From CAZCBJ01 sp964496705 (GTDB taxonomy: Bacteria; Chloroflexota; Anaerolineae; Anaerolineales; Anaerolineaceae): a DNA stretch of 16,086 bases. Of the stretch, positions 6,704-14,110 are shown piece after piece. The stretch lies in contig CAZCBJ010000078.1 of assembly GCA_964496705.1 (NCBI GenBank), forward strand, positions 1 to 16,086, given 5' to 3'. The translations under genes and the position numbers were made by a program. The first letter of the stretch is position 1. Each line of letters starts with the position of its first letter. A model generated the notes under the pieces. It was not told the DNA's origin, made no database searches, and worked only from the letters and a program-made list of their open reading frames with translations.

Positions 6704-9102
6704 CCAATCCAGACCGAATTGCGGAAACGAAATATGGGTATTATGATGATGAAGCAAGAGAATATGTAATCAAGCAGCCCGACACGCCAACACCTTGGAT
6801 TAATTATCTGGGAGAGGGCCGCTACGGGGGCATCATCAGCAACACTGCTGGGGGTTTTTCTTTTGATCGAGATCCTCGAAACCGGCGAATTACCCGTTAT
6901 CGGTATAATTCCATCCCGGTTGACCAGCCTGGGCGTTATGTTTATCTTCGAGATCAGGAAAGTGGTGAGTATTGGAGTGCGACCTGGCAGCCAGTCACGA
7001 AAAAAGTGGTAGACACATACGAATGTAGGCATGGTGCAGGGTATACACGGATTCAAAGCAGTTTCCAGAACATCAAATCAGAACTGCTGTATATGGTTCC
7101 CATGACTACTGATGTCGGTGATGAAGCCTGTGAATTTTGGCTTTTAACCCTAAAAAACGAATCTCAACGGACGCGGAAGATACGATCTTTCAGCTATGTT
7201 GAGTTTAGTTTTTATGACGCCATTATCGACCAGCAGAACATGGATTGGGGAATGCATATTGTTCATAGCACCTTTGCGAATGGCGTGATACAGGTCAAGA
7301 CGAAATTTAGACCGACGATCACCTATTTTTTTAGCAATCTATTGCCCGATGGTTTTGATACAGACCGCGAAACATTCATTGGACGTTATCGCGATTTGTC
7401 CAACCCACTCATCGTTGAGCGAGGTTATTGTGAAAATTATGAATCTCCACGAGGCAACTCGGTGGGTGTATTATCACATGAACTAAGTCTAGAACCGGGA
7501 GAAGAAATACAGCTAGTTTACACCCTGGGGGTTGTTGATCATCAAGAACAGCTTGAGCGTATAATTGAAAACAAACGCGATGCCGAGTCTGTTAAGCAAT
7601 TGTTTGCGAAATTAAAACAGAATTGGGCGGAATATCTATCTCATTTCAGGGTGGAAACACCAGATCGCGAAATGAATGCCATGATCAATTTCTGGAATCC
7701 CGTCCAATGCAGGACCACTTTGTATTGGTCAAGGTTTGTGTCAGCGTACGAGACTGGGTTGGGCAGGGGCATGGGTACTCGTGATTCGGCTCAAGATTCG
7801 CTGGCGACAGTGATCGCAGTTCCCGACCAAGTGCGAGCCACTCTGTCTCAGCTTTTTCATCTGCAATTTCGCGACGGCCACACCTGGCACCAATTTTTCC
7901 CTTTGACAGGTGAGGGTGGACCTGGACTAGCGGCTGAATTTCCAAATTGGCCGCAATGGTTTAGCGATGATCATCTGTGGTTAGTCATTGCGGTTTGTGA
8001 ATACTTAAAAGAGACAGGCGATTATGAATTTTTGTCGCATAGAATTGATTATTGGGATGGCTCTGATTCAGAAGACAGCGTTTGGAATCATATGTTACGC
8101 GCAATAAAATTTACACGAGAAAATCATGGCCCTCATGGTTTGCCCAGGATCGGTTTTTCTGATTGGGATGACACCATGAATATTGATCATGGCAGTGGCA
8201 AAGCGGAAAGCATCTGGGTTGCAGAACAATTTTGTTTCGCGCTTCATGAATTGGAGGAGCTTTCCTGTTTTCTGGGGAATGTGTCCGAGAAGAAGCGATT
8301 TCATGACTATCGTGAGGAAATGGTGGCGAAGATTGAACGGGTGGGATGGGATGGCGAGTGGTATGCAAGAGCTTTCGATGATGCCGGTAACCCTATTGGT
8401 ATTCGCGGTGAGCAGTTCCATGAAATTTCGATGAATCCTCAGACTTGGGCTGTGATTGCGCAATTATCTGATACAAGCCGACTTGTCAAAGCGATGCGCA
8501 GTATGGATGAGCGGTTGAACACTCCTTACGGATTGATGTTGATGGATCCAGCGTATGATGGTGCGCAAGAACGAGTTCGAGGCACATCCACATATCCTCC
8601 GGGAGCAAAAGAGAATGGCGGCATCTTCTGTCATGCCAATGCCTGGGCAATTATAGCTGCAGCGATGATGGGAGATGGGGCCAAAGCTTACCAGTATTAT
8701 CGCCAGATTCTGCCATTGTCGAGAACTGATGCCGATACATTCCTGGTTGAACCATACGTATATTGTCAGAACATCTGCGGTTCCAGACACCCTCAGTATG
8801 GTATGGGTAGAAACGCCTGGTTGACGGGTACCGCAGCCTGGACATATGTTGCCGGAACACAATATATCCTGGGGATTAAGCCAACACATCGTGGGCTGGT
8901 TGTTTCGCCAGTCATTCCTGATCACTGGCCGGGTTATTCAGCGACGCGAAAGTATAAAGGTGTCACGTATCACATCAATGTCACAAGAACGCTTGATGCT
9001 GCACAGAAGGGGATATATCTTGACGGAAAGAAAATTGTTGGAAATGAAATTGAACCCCCTGGAGAAGATGTCTCTGACGTGTATGTAGAAGTTGTTGCAT
9101 GA
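6700..9102 (+). CDS. GH94 disaccharide phosphorylase (cellobiose/chitobiose phosphorylase family), substrate unknown
   Basis: This 800-residue protein has GH94 length (about 800-820). It shows a beta-sandwich N-terminal domain with WINYLGEGRYGGIISNTAGG, then an (alpha/alpha)6 catalytic domain with GTRDSAQD (R361, D362), the catalytic-acid region FSDWDDTMN (D488-D491), YPPGAKENGG (632-641) followed by H645, EPYVYCQNI and WLTGTAAW. Family members split a beta-glucoside or beta-GlcNAc-type disaccharide with phosphate, giving an alpha-sugar 1-phosphate with inversion. Characterised members I recall read DWND, while here the third residue is Asp, so the protein may belong to an uncharacterised branch. 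The start is clear: AGGAGG at 6688-6693 lies 6 nt before the ATG, which overlaps the GH78 stop by 4 nt. It is cytoplasmic. The exact substrate cannot be assigned. Confidence 0.9.
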   Translation: MTNPDRIAETKYGYYDDEAREYVIKQPDTPTPWINYLGEGRYGGIISNTAGGFSFDRDPRNRRITRYRYNSIPVDQPGRYVYLRDQESGEYWSATWQPVTKKVVDTYECRHGAGYTRIQSSFQNIKSELLYMVPMTTDVGDEACEFWLLTLKNESQRTRKIRSFSYVEFSFYDAIIDQQNMDWGMHIVHSTFANGVIQVKTKFRPTITYFFSNLLPDGFDTDRETFIGRYRDLSNPLIVERGYCENYESPRGNSVGVLSHELSLEPGEEIQLVYTLGVVDHQEQLERIIENKRDAESVKQLFAKLKQNWAEYLSHFRVETPDREMNAMINFWNPVQCRTTLYWSRFVSAYETGLGRGMGTRDSAQDSLATVIAVPDQVRATLSQLFHLQFRDGHTWHQFFPLTGEGGPGLAAEFPNWPQWFSDDHLWLVIAVCEYLKETGDYEFLSHRIDYWDGSDSEDSVWNHMLRAIKFTRENHGPHGLPRIGFSDWDDTMNIDHGSGKAESIWVAEQFCFALHELEELSCFLGNVSEKKRFHDYREEMVAKIERVGWDGEWYARAFDDAGNPIGIRGEQFHEISMNPQTWAVIAQLSDTSRLVKAMRSMDERLNTPYGLMLMDPAYDGAQERVRGTSTYPPGAKENGGIFCHANAWAIIAAAMMGDGAKAYQYYRQILPLSRTDADTFLVEPYVYCQNICGSRHPQYGMGRNAWLTGTAAWTYVAGTQYILGIKPTHRGLVVSPVIPDHWPGYSATRKYKGVTYHINVTRTLDAAQKGIYLDGKKIVGNEIEPPGEDVSDVYVEVVA

Positions 9103-9184
9103 AGAAATGAGCCAATTTACGATACCAATCAGCTGTTGGTGATCCAATATGCATGATTGAAATTATAAAACTTATGGAGGAAAA
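9103..9184 (+). other. 82-bp spacer in the glycan operon with an imperfect dyad
   Basis: This is the longest gap inside the rightward operon. It contains GATACCAA (9121-9128), the loop TCAGCTG and TTGGTGATC (9136-9144), which pair with one bulged base. No T-tract follows, so it does not look like an intrinsic terminator. It might be a processing site or a weak operator. AGGAGG-like TGGAGG stands before the ATG at 9185. I see no convincing promoter. Confidence 0.3.
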
Positions 9185-9829
9185 ATGAAAAAAGCGTTAA
9201 TGGTTTGGGGTGGCTGGGATGGACATGAGCCAAAATTATGTGTAGACATCTTTGCTCCTTTATTAACCCAGGCTGGGTACGAGGTTGATATATTTGACAC
9301 ACTGGATGTCTATTTGAACCAGCAAAAGATGTCGACCTACAACCTCGTGGTTCAGGTTTGGACGATGGGAACGATAACCGACGAACAGCAAAACGGCTTG
9401 TTGGATACGATAAGGTCGGGAGTGGGTTTTGCTGGTTGGCATGGTGGGGCAGGAGATGCCTTCCGCAATAATACCGAGTATCAATTCATGGTTGGCGGGC
9501 AATGGGTGGCGCATCCGGGTGGTGTGATAGATTATTCAGTGCAAATCATCGACCACAACGATCCGATCACAGCCGGTTTGGAAGATTTCGCAATGCATTC
9601 GGAACAATACTACATGCATGTTGACCCTTCCAATGAGGTATTAGCGACGACCACATTTAATGGAGACATTACGCCCTGGATTGATGGCACGGTGATGCCG
9701 GTCGTATGGAAGAGAAAGTGGGGTAATGGCAGAGTTTTCTATTGTTCTCTGGGGCATGTTTCGAAAGATTTCGATGTTCCACAAGCCCGTGAAATTGTGA
9801 GACGCGGGATGTTATGGGCCAGCACATAG
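9185..9829 (+). CDS. ThuA-domain protein (class I glutamine-amidotransferase-like fold)
   Basis: The 214-residue product matches single-domain ThuA-like proteins (usually 210-260 residues). Visible elements are the N-terminal MVWGGWDGHEP, the central GFAGWHGGAGDAF (typical GxHG.xGD segment), WVAHPGG, DHNDPITAGL, HSEQYYMHVDP and the C-terminal WGNGRVFYCSLGH. ThuA was named from trehalose/maltitol use in rhizobia, where ThuA works with the Gfo/Idh/MocA oxidoreductase ThuB in a route through 3-keto-sugars; the exact reaction of most ThuA proteins is not established. Here too the next gene encodes a Gfo/Idh/MocA oxidoreductase, which supports a paired role. No signal peptide is seen. TGGAGG 6 nt upstream sets the start. 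It lies 82 bp after the GH94 gene and 22 bp before the next one, probably in the same operon. Confidence 0.88.
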   Translation: MKKALMVWGGWDGHEPKLCVDIFAPLLTQAGYEVDIFDTLDVYLNQQKMSTYNLVVQVWTMGTITDEQQNGLLDTIRSGVGFAGWHGGAGDAFRNNTEYQFMVGGQWVAHPGGVIDYSVQIIDHNDPITAGLEDFAMHSEQYYMHVDPSNEVLATTTFNGDITPWIDGTVMPVVWKRKWGNGRVFYCSLGHVSKDFDVPQAREIVRRGMLWAST

Positions 9830-9851
9830 GATTAATCATCAGAGGAGAATC

Positions 9852-10965
9852 ATGAAAAATAAAGTGAAGATCGGGATTATTGGCACCGGAAATATCAGTC
9901 CAATCTATTGCGAGAACTTAAAAAAATTCCATGCGGTTGAGCTGGTTGCATGTGCCGACCTTGTTGCAGAAAAAGCAGTGAAGACGGCTGAAACCTATGG
10001 AATCCCGCAGGCGATTAGTGTGAGCGAGTTGCTTGCCGACCGTGATATAGAAATGGTGTTGAACCTGACGACCCCGGATGCGCATGGCTCAGTTGCATTA
10101 AAATCATTGGAAAGCGGAAAATCAGTTTACAATGAAAAACCTCTGGCCTTGAAGCGAGAAGAGGCTTTGGAGATGATGCGCATAGCCAACAGTAAGGGGC
10201 TGAGAATCGGCTGCGCTCCGGATACTTTCCTGGGAGCGGGATTGCAGACTTGTCGTAAGATCATCGATGATGGCATCATTGGAAATCCAATTGGGGCAAA
10301 CGCTTTCATGCTGTGCCACGGGCATGAAAGCTGGCACCCGAATCCTGAATTTTACTATCAACCGGGTGGTGGGCCCATGTTTGATATGGGACCCTATTAC
10401 CTGACTGCTNNNNNNNNNNATAAGCCTGCTCGGGTCGGTATGCAAAGTTGCAGGTCTCACCAGGGTCACTTTTCCTGAGAGGGCAATCACCAGCCAGCCA
10501 TTCGCTGGACGGGTCATCCAAGTGAAGATGCCGACACATGTTTTGGGATTGCTAGACTTTGAAAATGGCGCAATGGCGACCATCCAGACCAGTTTTGATG
10601 TTTGGGCACATGAATTGCCTTATATTGAGATATATGGTAGCGAAGGAACGATCAGCCTGCCAGATCCGAATGGGTTTAGCGGACCGGTCAGGATCAGGAA
10701 AGCGGGATCCCCTGATTGGATTGATCTGCCATTGGTGAAAGGTTATCCGACCAATTCACGCGGACTGGGTGTGGCGGATATGGCAACTGCCATACGGTCA
10801 GGAAGAGAACACCGTGCGAATTCAGAATTGGCTTTCCATGTATTGGATATTATGCATGCCATTCATGAGGCCGCTGAAAATGATTGCTCTATGAAAATAG
10901 AAAGCTTTTGTGAGCGACCGGCGCCTATGCCAGTTGATATGGACAATTATTTTCTTGACGAGTAA
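9852..10965 (+). CDS. Gfo/Idh/MocA family NAD(P)-dependent oxidoreductase, interrupted by an assembly gap
   Basis: The N-terminal Rossmann domain starts MKNKVKIGIIGTGNIS (G8, G11, G13) and carries NEKPLAL with the family lysine K96. The C-terminal domain has FDMGPYYLTA, GLTRVTFPER, YGSEGTISLPDPN and a final helix rich in MHAIHEAAE. These enzymes oxidise or reduce sugars and polyols, often at C3. The gene is read in frame from 9852 to 10409, then 10 N follow, and it resumes in a different frame at 10420 and runs to the stop at 10965. Across the gap the protein reads LTA-?-ISLLGSV, and family members generally have one residue (usually Leu) there. A true gap of 3 nt would restore one frame and give about 368 residues, the normal length. 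I therefore treat it as one intact gene. GAGGAGA precedes the start. It is the last gene of the rightward operon. Confidence 0.9.
10410..10419. other. Assembly gap (10 N)
   Basis: Ten undetermined bases stand within the Gfo/Idh/MocA gene. Ten is a typical scaffolder placeholder, and it shifts the frame by one base. The protein on both sides suggests that the real gap is 3 bases, or another multiple of three. Confidence 0.97.
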
Positions 10966-10976
10966 TTGGTAGTGTA

Positions 10977-11018
10977 AGAATCAAAACACTCGTCTTTGCT
11001 AACGAGTGTTTTGATTCT
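10977..11018. terminator. Perfect 17-bp inverted repeat, probable bidirectional terminator
   Basis: AGAATCAAAACACTCGT (10977-10993) and its exact complement (11002-11018) enclose an 8-base loop. It begins 11 bp after the Gfo/Idh/MocA stop and ends within the CCA of the convergent tRNA-Asp gene. If only the inner 9 bp (AACACTCGT) form the stem, both strands show a T-rich tail (TTGATTCT), as an intrinsic terminator needs. It can thus end the glycan operon on the + strand and the tRNA transcript on the - strand. Confidence 0.75.
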
Positions 11019-11094
11019 GGCGGGAGCGACGGGATTCGAACCCGCGGTCTCGGCCTTGACAGGGCCGCATGTTTAGCCACTACACCACGCCCCC
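11018..11094 (-). tRNA. tRNA-Asp (anticodon GUC)
   Basis: A full cloverleaf is read on the - strand. The acceptor GGGGGCG pairs with CGCTCCC (one G-U). The D arm is GTGT/ACAT. The anticodon stem CGGCC/GGCCG encloses the loop CTGTCAA with anticodon GTC at 11060-11058. The T arm has GCGGG/CCCGT around TTCGAAT. The discriminator is G, as in tRNA-Asp, and CCA is encoded at 11020-11018. The gene has its own promoter just upstream. Confidence 0.96.
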
Positions 11095-11105
11095 GAATGC
11101 CGAGA

Positions 11106-11134
11106 ATTTTAACACGGGAGGGTTTCTTAGTCAA
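11106..11134 (-). promoter_or_regulatory. Sigma-70 type promoter of tRNA-Asp
   Basis: On the - strand TTGACT (11134-11129) and TAAAAT (11111-11106) are separated by exactly 17 bp. The expected start lies about 4-6 bases before the mature tRNA 5' end at 11094. It sits between the stop of the TPR gene at 11149 and the tRNA, so the tRNA need not depend on read-through. Confidence 0.8.
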
Positions 11135-11148
11135 GATTGTGGACAGGC

Positions 11149-13998
11149 TTAGCGCAATAGTTCTTCTGCTTTTACGAAGGTGTCTAGTGCCTCCTGCAGT
11201 TGGTTGTTCCGGCTGTACGCATCGCCCAGCGCCTGATACAAAGAAATGTCCACCGGATGTTGATAGATAGCCTCTTGAAGATCCTTGATGACTTCGTCCA
11301 GTTGATTTTCGTCTTCAATTAGCTGATTATATTTTTCCAATGAAAGTTCAACCTTGCCGGTCTGCATAGCTTTGCGGGCCTTTGTTAACTCATCTTCAGC
11401 TTCTGGAGCAAGTGTCTCAGATACCTCACCTTGGACATCAACTGGAATGGTTGATTCCTTTTCAATCACTTCGATGGATGTGACCACAGGCTGCGTTTTC
11501 CCGGCTTCTTCCAATGGCTCGGTCACCTTTTGTTCGGGAATCTCAACAGATTCTCCCCATTCTGCCTCTTCCTTTATCGAAGTGGGCTCCATATCAATCG
11601 TCATATCTGTTGTTTCAACAACCTCAGACACACTTGTTTCTCCGATAGCCTCTGTTTCTGGGATTTTTTCCTCTTCTGCCGGTAGGCTGGTTTCTATTTC
11701 ACGAAGCCAATCTGGCATCGCATCTTCGGCAGGTTGCTCAATTGAAGGTTTTTCCTCAGAAAAGGGCGCTGTTTGCTCCAGGCTCTTTAACCATTGTGTT
11801 ATGGATGGCGCTGGCGTAAGCGTTTCTCCGGGTATACCTTCCTGGGTGCCGCCGCTTTCCATGTCGAGCCATTCTGGTAACTCATCACTCTTTGCAGCAC
11901 CACTTTCGGCGATGGATACCTCACTCAGTTCTGGTTCAGTAAATCCATCCTCCACCGGCACGGTCATTAAGGATTCATCAAGACCGATAACCTGCTCTTC
12001 ATGGTCGCCAATTTGTTCTGTCACTTGTGTGAATTCTACTGATATAGGCAGGTTTTCTGGAATTTCTTGATCAGGTTCTGTGAGCGTTTCAGGTATTTCG
12101 ATTTCCAAGTCAGGGTTATCAATGGAGACATCCAATGATACGCCTTGTTCTTCAAATACTCGAGTTTCTTCGGCCAATACACTCGAATCGTCAGATTCGC
12201 CGATTGCAGCCATTTCATCTGTGGATTGTAGCAACCATTCGGGTGGTTTTTCGGTGCGCTCCTCTGGAGGTGTGATCAAAGTATCTTCATCTGCGCCTTG
12301 CTTTGCGGCAAGTGACTCCAGCCAGGCAAGGGTGTCATCCATATCCATTGCTGATTCCCCAACCGATGAGGGTTCTTGAGCAGGCGTTTCCTTCAAAGGC
12401 ACGTCTCCCGTATCTGCTGGTTCAGAACTCTGGAGCATGTCGCTCGATATCTCTGTGGAGGAGATCCAATCTGGTCTCTCAACTTCTTCTATCGCAGAGC
12501 TGAGTTCATGCGGCTCAATAAAAGGCGTTTTCTCTTCGGGTTGGCCTTCAACCGGCATGACGATTTCCAAAGACTCGTCTTGTATCAGGCCCTCTTGATC
12601 CGACAACCATTCAGGAAGTATTTCCTCCTTATGTTCTGATGGCTGTGTTTGTCCATCCTGGCTTGGAGCGATCGTCTTGAGCCAATCCGGAAGCTCTTGC
12701 TCAACCCCATCACCCGGATGTATGGTTTCTTCCTCTGATGGTTGGGATAGGGTATCTGAAGTGGTTTCGGAGGGTGTAAACAATTTACCAAATTGCTCAA
12801 TTTCTTCAGGGGTTTCAGGTGAAACCGGTTCGACAGTGTCAGACGGAGCCATGTCGAGCAGCCATTCAGGCAGATCGGCTTTGATTATTTCATTGTCGGC
12901 AGTCATCTCCTGTTCATCGAGCGTTGATGATGCAGCCGATTCACTGGATTCCACTACATCGTTTGCTGAGGGCTGCCATCCGGCAGATTTCATCCACTCA
13001 GGTATCTGGTCTTCTTCAGATGGCATTTGATTTTCTTCGATTATTTCATGCTCGCTGCTTATTGCAGTTTCAAGTGCCGGTGACGCCTCAAATGCAAACT
13101 CCTCCAGAGGGGGCGCTAATGAAGGCTCGGGGAGAGTTTCCACCCAATCGGGAAAAGAGGTTTGCGCTTCCTGTGGGATCTGGCTCTCTTGGTCGTAAGC
13201 CGGGAGTGAAGGAGACTGGATGCCGGGCTGCCAATCCAAATAATCCAGGGTAACAGCGTTTTCCGGTACTTCGGCGCTGGAAGAAAATTTGTCACCGACG
13301 AATGCACCATAAGGATCTAAGGCATTGACCCTGGTTTGATATGCATCCACATCATCTGCCATGGTTGTGCCTGGCAACAATTCAGTCAACATTCGGTTGG
13401 CTTCCAAACACATGGGTAATTTGGTGAGGATTTTTGAGCAAATCTCGGTAGCTTCAGTTTTCTTTCCGATTTTTAGATACATTTTTGCCAGAATGATATC
13501 GAGATCAAGCCGATTCGCTTCTTCAACTTGGGCAGCCCTGATTTCGGTGATAGCTTGCTCATATAATTCGCCGCGTGCGTACATTCTCACCAATGCTCCA
13601 CGGGTTAACCGGACGCGTGGGGGTTCGACACCATCTCGCCGACCGTATAACCGCCGCAATTCATCTTGCACAGCAGAATTAGAAGGTTTTACCTCAAACG
13701 CTCTTTCCATATGGAAGATGGCAGCGTCCAAGTTGCCTTCGTCTTCTCGTACAATGGACATTCCCAAATGGGAGACAAAATCATCGGGTATGATCGAAAG
13801 GACTCGGTTGAGAACGTCAGATGCCTCTGAAAAGCGTTGTGCTTCTAGAAAAGCCTTGCCTAATAATCGATAAGAATCAATATCTTTTGGAAAAAACCGC
13901 AGGATATGGATACAGTGATCCACAGCTTCCTGGGTTCGGCCGTGATTGATTAAATTATCGATATCTCGATGATATGCACGCAGGGTAATTTTGGCCAT
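11149..13998 (-). CDS. TPR protein with a long acidic linker carrying repeated P-[D/E]-W-L motifs; function unknown
   Basis: The 949-residue protein has TPR-type helices in residues 1-220 (for example RTQEAVDHCIHILRFFPKD, AQRFSEASDVLNRVLSIIPDD and GNLDAAIFHMERAFEVKPS) and again in the last 80 residues (PVDISLYQALGDAYSRNNQ, LQEALDTFVKAEELLR). Between them lie about 600 residues rich in Glu, Asp, Ser, Pro and Thr that look disordered. This linker has eleven tryptophans, at 285, 335, 379, 439, 464, 511, 559, 588, 710, 736 and 764. Nine are in P-[D/E]-W-[L/I/M/V], as in LPEWLL or MPDWLRE, and two are in the looser AWLESL and QWLKSL. There is no signal peptide or membrane segment, so it is likely cytoplasmic. 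GGGAGG 8 nt upstream fixes the start. It follows rpoD in the same direction. TPR regions bind peptides, so a scaffolding role is plausible, but the function is unknown to me. Confidence 0.88.
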   Translation of the reverse strand: MAKITLRAYHRDIDNLINHGRTQEAVDHCIHILRFFPKDIDSYRLLGKAFLEAQRFSEASDVLNRVLSIIPDDFVSHLGMSIVREDEGNLDAAIFHMERAFEVKPSNSAVQDELRRLYGRRDGVEPPRVRLTRGALVRMYARGELYEQAITEIRAAQVEEANRLDLDIILAKMYLKIGKKTEATEICSKILTKLPMCLEANRMLTELLPGTTMADDVDAYQTRVNALDPYGAFVGDKFSSSAEVPENAVTLDYLDWQPGIQSPSLPAYDQESQIPQEAQTSFPDWVETLPEPSLAPPLEEFAFEASPALETAISSEHEIIEENQMPSEEDQIPEWMKSAGWQPSANDVVESSESAASSTLDEQEMTADNEIIKADLPEWLLDMAPSDTVEPVSPETPEEIEQFGKLFTPSETTSDTLSQPSEEETIHPGDGVEQELPDWLKTIAPSQDGQTQPSEHKEEILPEWLSDQEGLIQDESLEIVMPVEGQPEEKTPFIEPHELSSAIEEVERPDWISSTEISSDMLQSSEPADTGDVPLKETPAQEPSSVGESAMDMDDTLAWLESLAAKQGADEDTLITPPEERTEKPPEWLLQSTDEMAAIGESDDSSVLAEETRVFEEQGVSLDVSIDNPDLEIEIPETLTEPDQEIPENLPISVEFTQVTEQIGDHEEQVIGLDESLMTVPVEDGFTEPELSEVSIAESGAAKSDELPEWLDMESGGTQEGIPGETLTPAPSITQWLKSLEQTAPFSEEKPSIEQPAEDAMPDWLREIETSLPAEEEKIPETEAIGETSVSEVVETTDMTIDMEPTSIKEEAEWGESVEIPEQKVTEPLEEAGKTQPVVTSIEVIEKESTIPVDVQGEVSETLAPEAEDELTKARKAMQTGKVELSLEKYNQLIEDENQLDEVIKDLQEAIYQHPVDISLYQALGDAYSRNNQLQEALDTFVKAEELLR

Positions 13999-14006
13999 TG
14001 AATTTG

Positions 14007-14053
14007 CCTCCCGATTAAAGTATGCACCATTATCGGGCTAAATGCAAGCATTT
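14007..14053 (-). promoter_or_regulatory. Putative promoter and dyads upstream of the TPR gene
   Basis: On the - strand TTGCAT (14047-14042) and CATACT (14024-14019) are 17 bp apart. The -35 box lies inside the 14-bp dyad AAATGC-AA-GCATTT (14040-14053). The -10 box is flanked by CCCGAT (14010-14015) and ATCGGG (14032-14037). The predicted start would leave a leader of only about 14 nt beginning at the GGGAGG ribosome binding site (14012-14007), which is short. Read-through from rpoD is the alternative, as I see no terminator in 14054-14110. Confidence 0.4.
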
Positions 14054-14110
14054 CACGATTTCTGTTTTGTGTTAACAGGCCAAATTATATTGAGGAAACC
14101 TGATGCGGAC

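Noticed and set aside
9121..9144. Terminator inside the glycan operon
   Set aside because: The dyad is imperfect and has no T-tract, and the ThuA gene that follows lacks a promoter of its own that I can see.
10420..10521. Real frameshift or gene split in the Gfo/Idh/MocA gene
   Set aside because: The frame change falls exactly on the N run, and the protein after it continues the family alignment from codon 10420.
10925..11134. Small - strand frame of 69 codons across the tRNA
   Set aside because: Its product is a translation of the tRNA (PRVRIPSLPP is a common false-protein signature), and it covers the hairpin and tRNA promoter.
11354..12070. Ser-rich frame of 238 codons on the + strand
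   Set aside because: It is the antisense of the acidic linker of the TPR gene; Glu and Asp codons read in reverse give Ser- and Phe-rich strings. It has no domain of its own.
11700..13150. Tandem DNA repeat or CRISPR-like array in the TPR gene
   Set aside because: The repeated tryptophan motifs are similar as protein but not as DNA, and their spacing is irregular (25 to 122 codons). No CRISPR array or other direct-repeat array is seen in the window.
13361..13873. + strand frame of 170 codons
   Set aside because: It is the shadow of the N-terminal TPR region, which shows clear TPR helices on the - strand.
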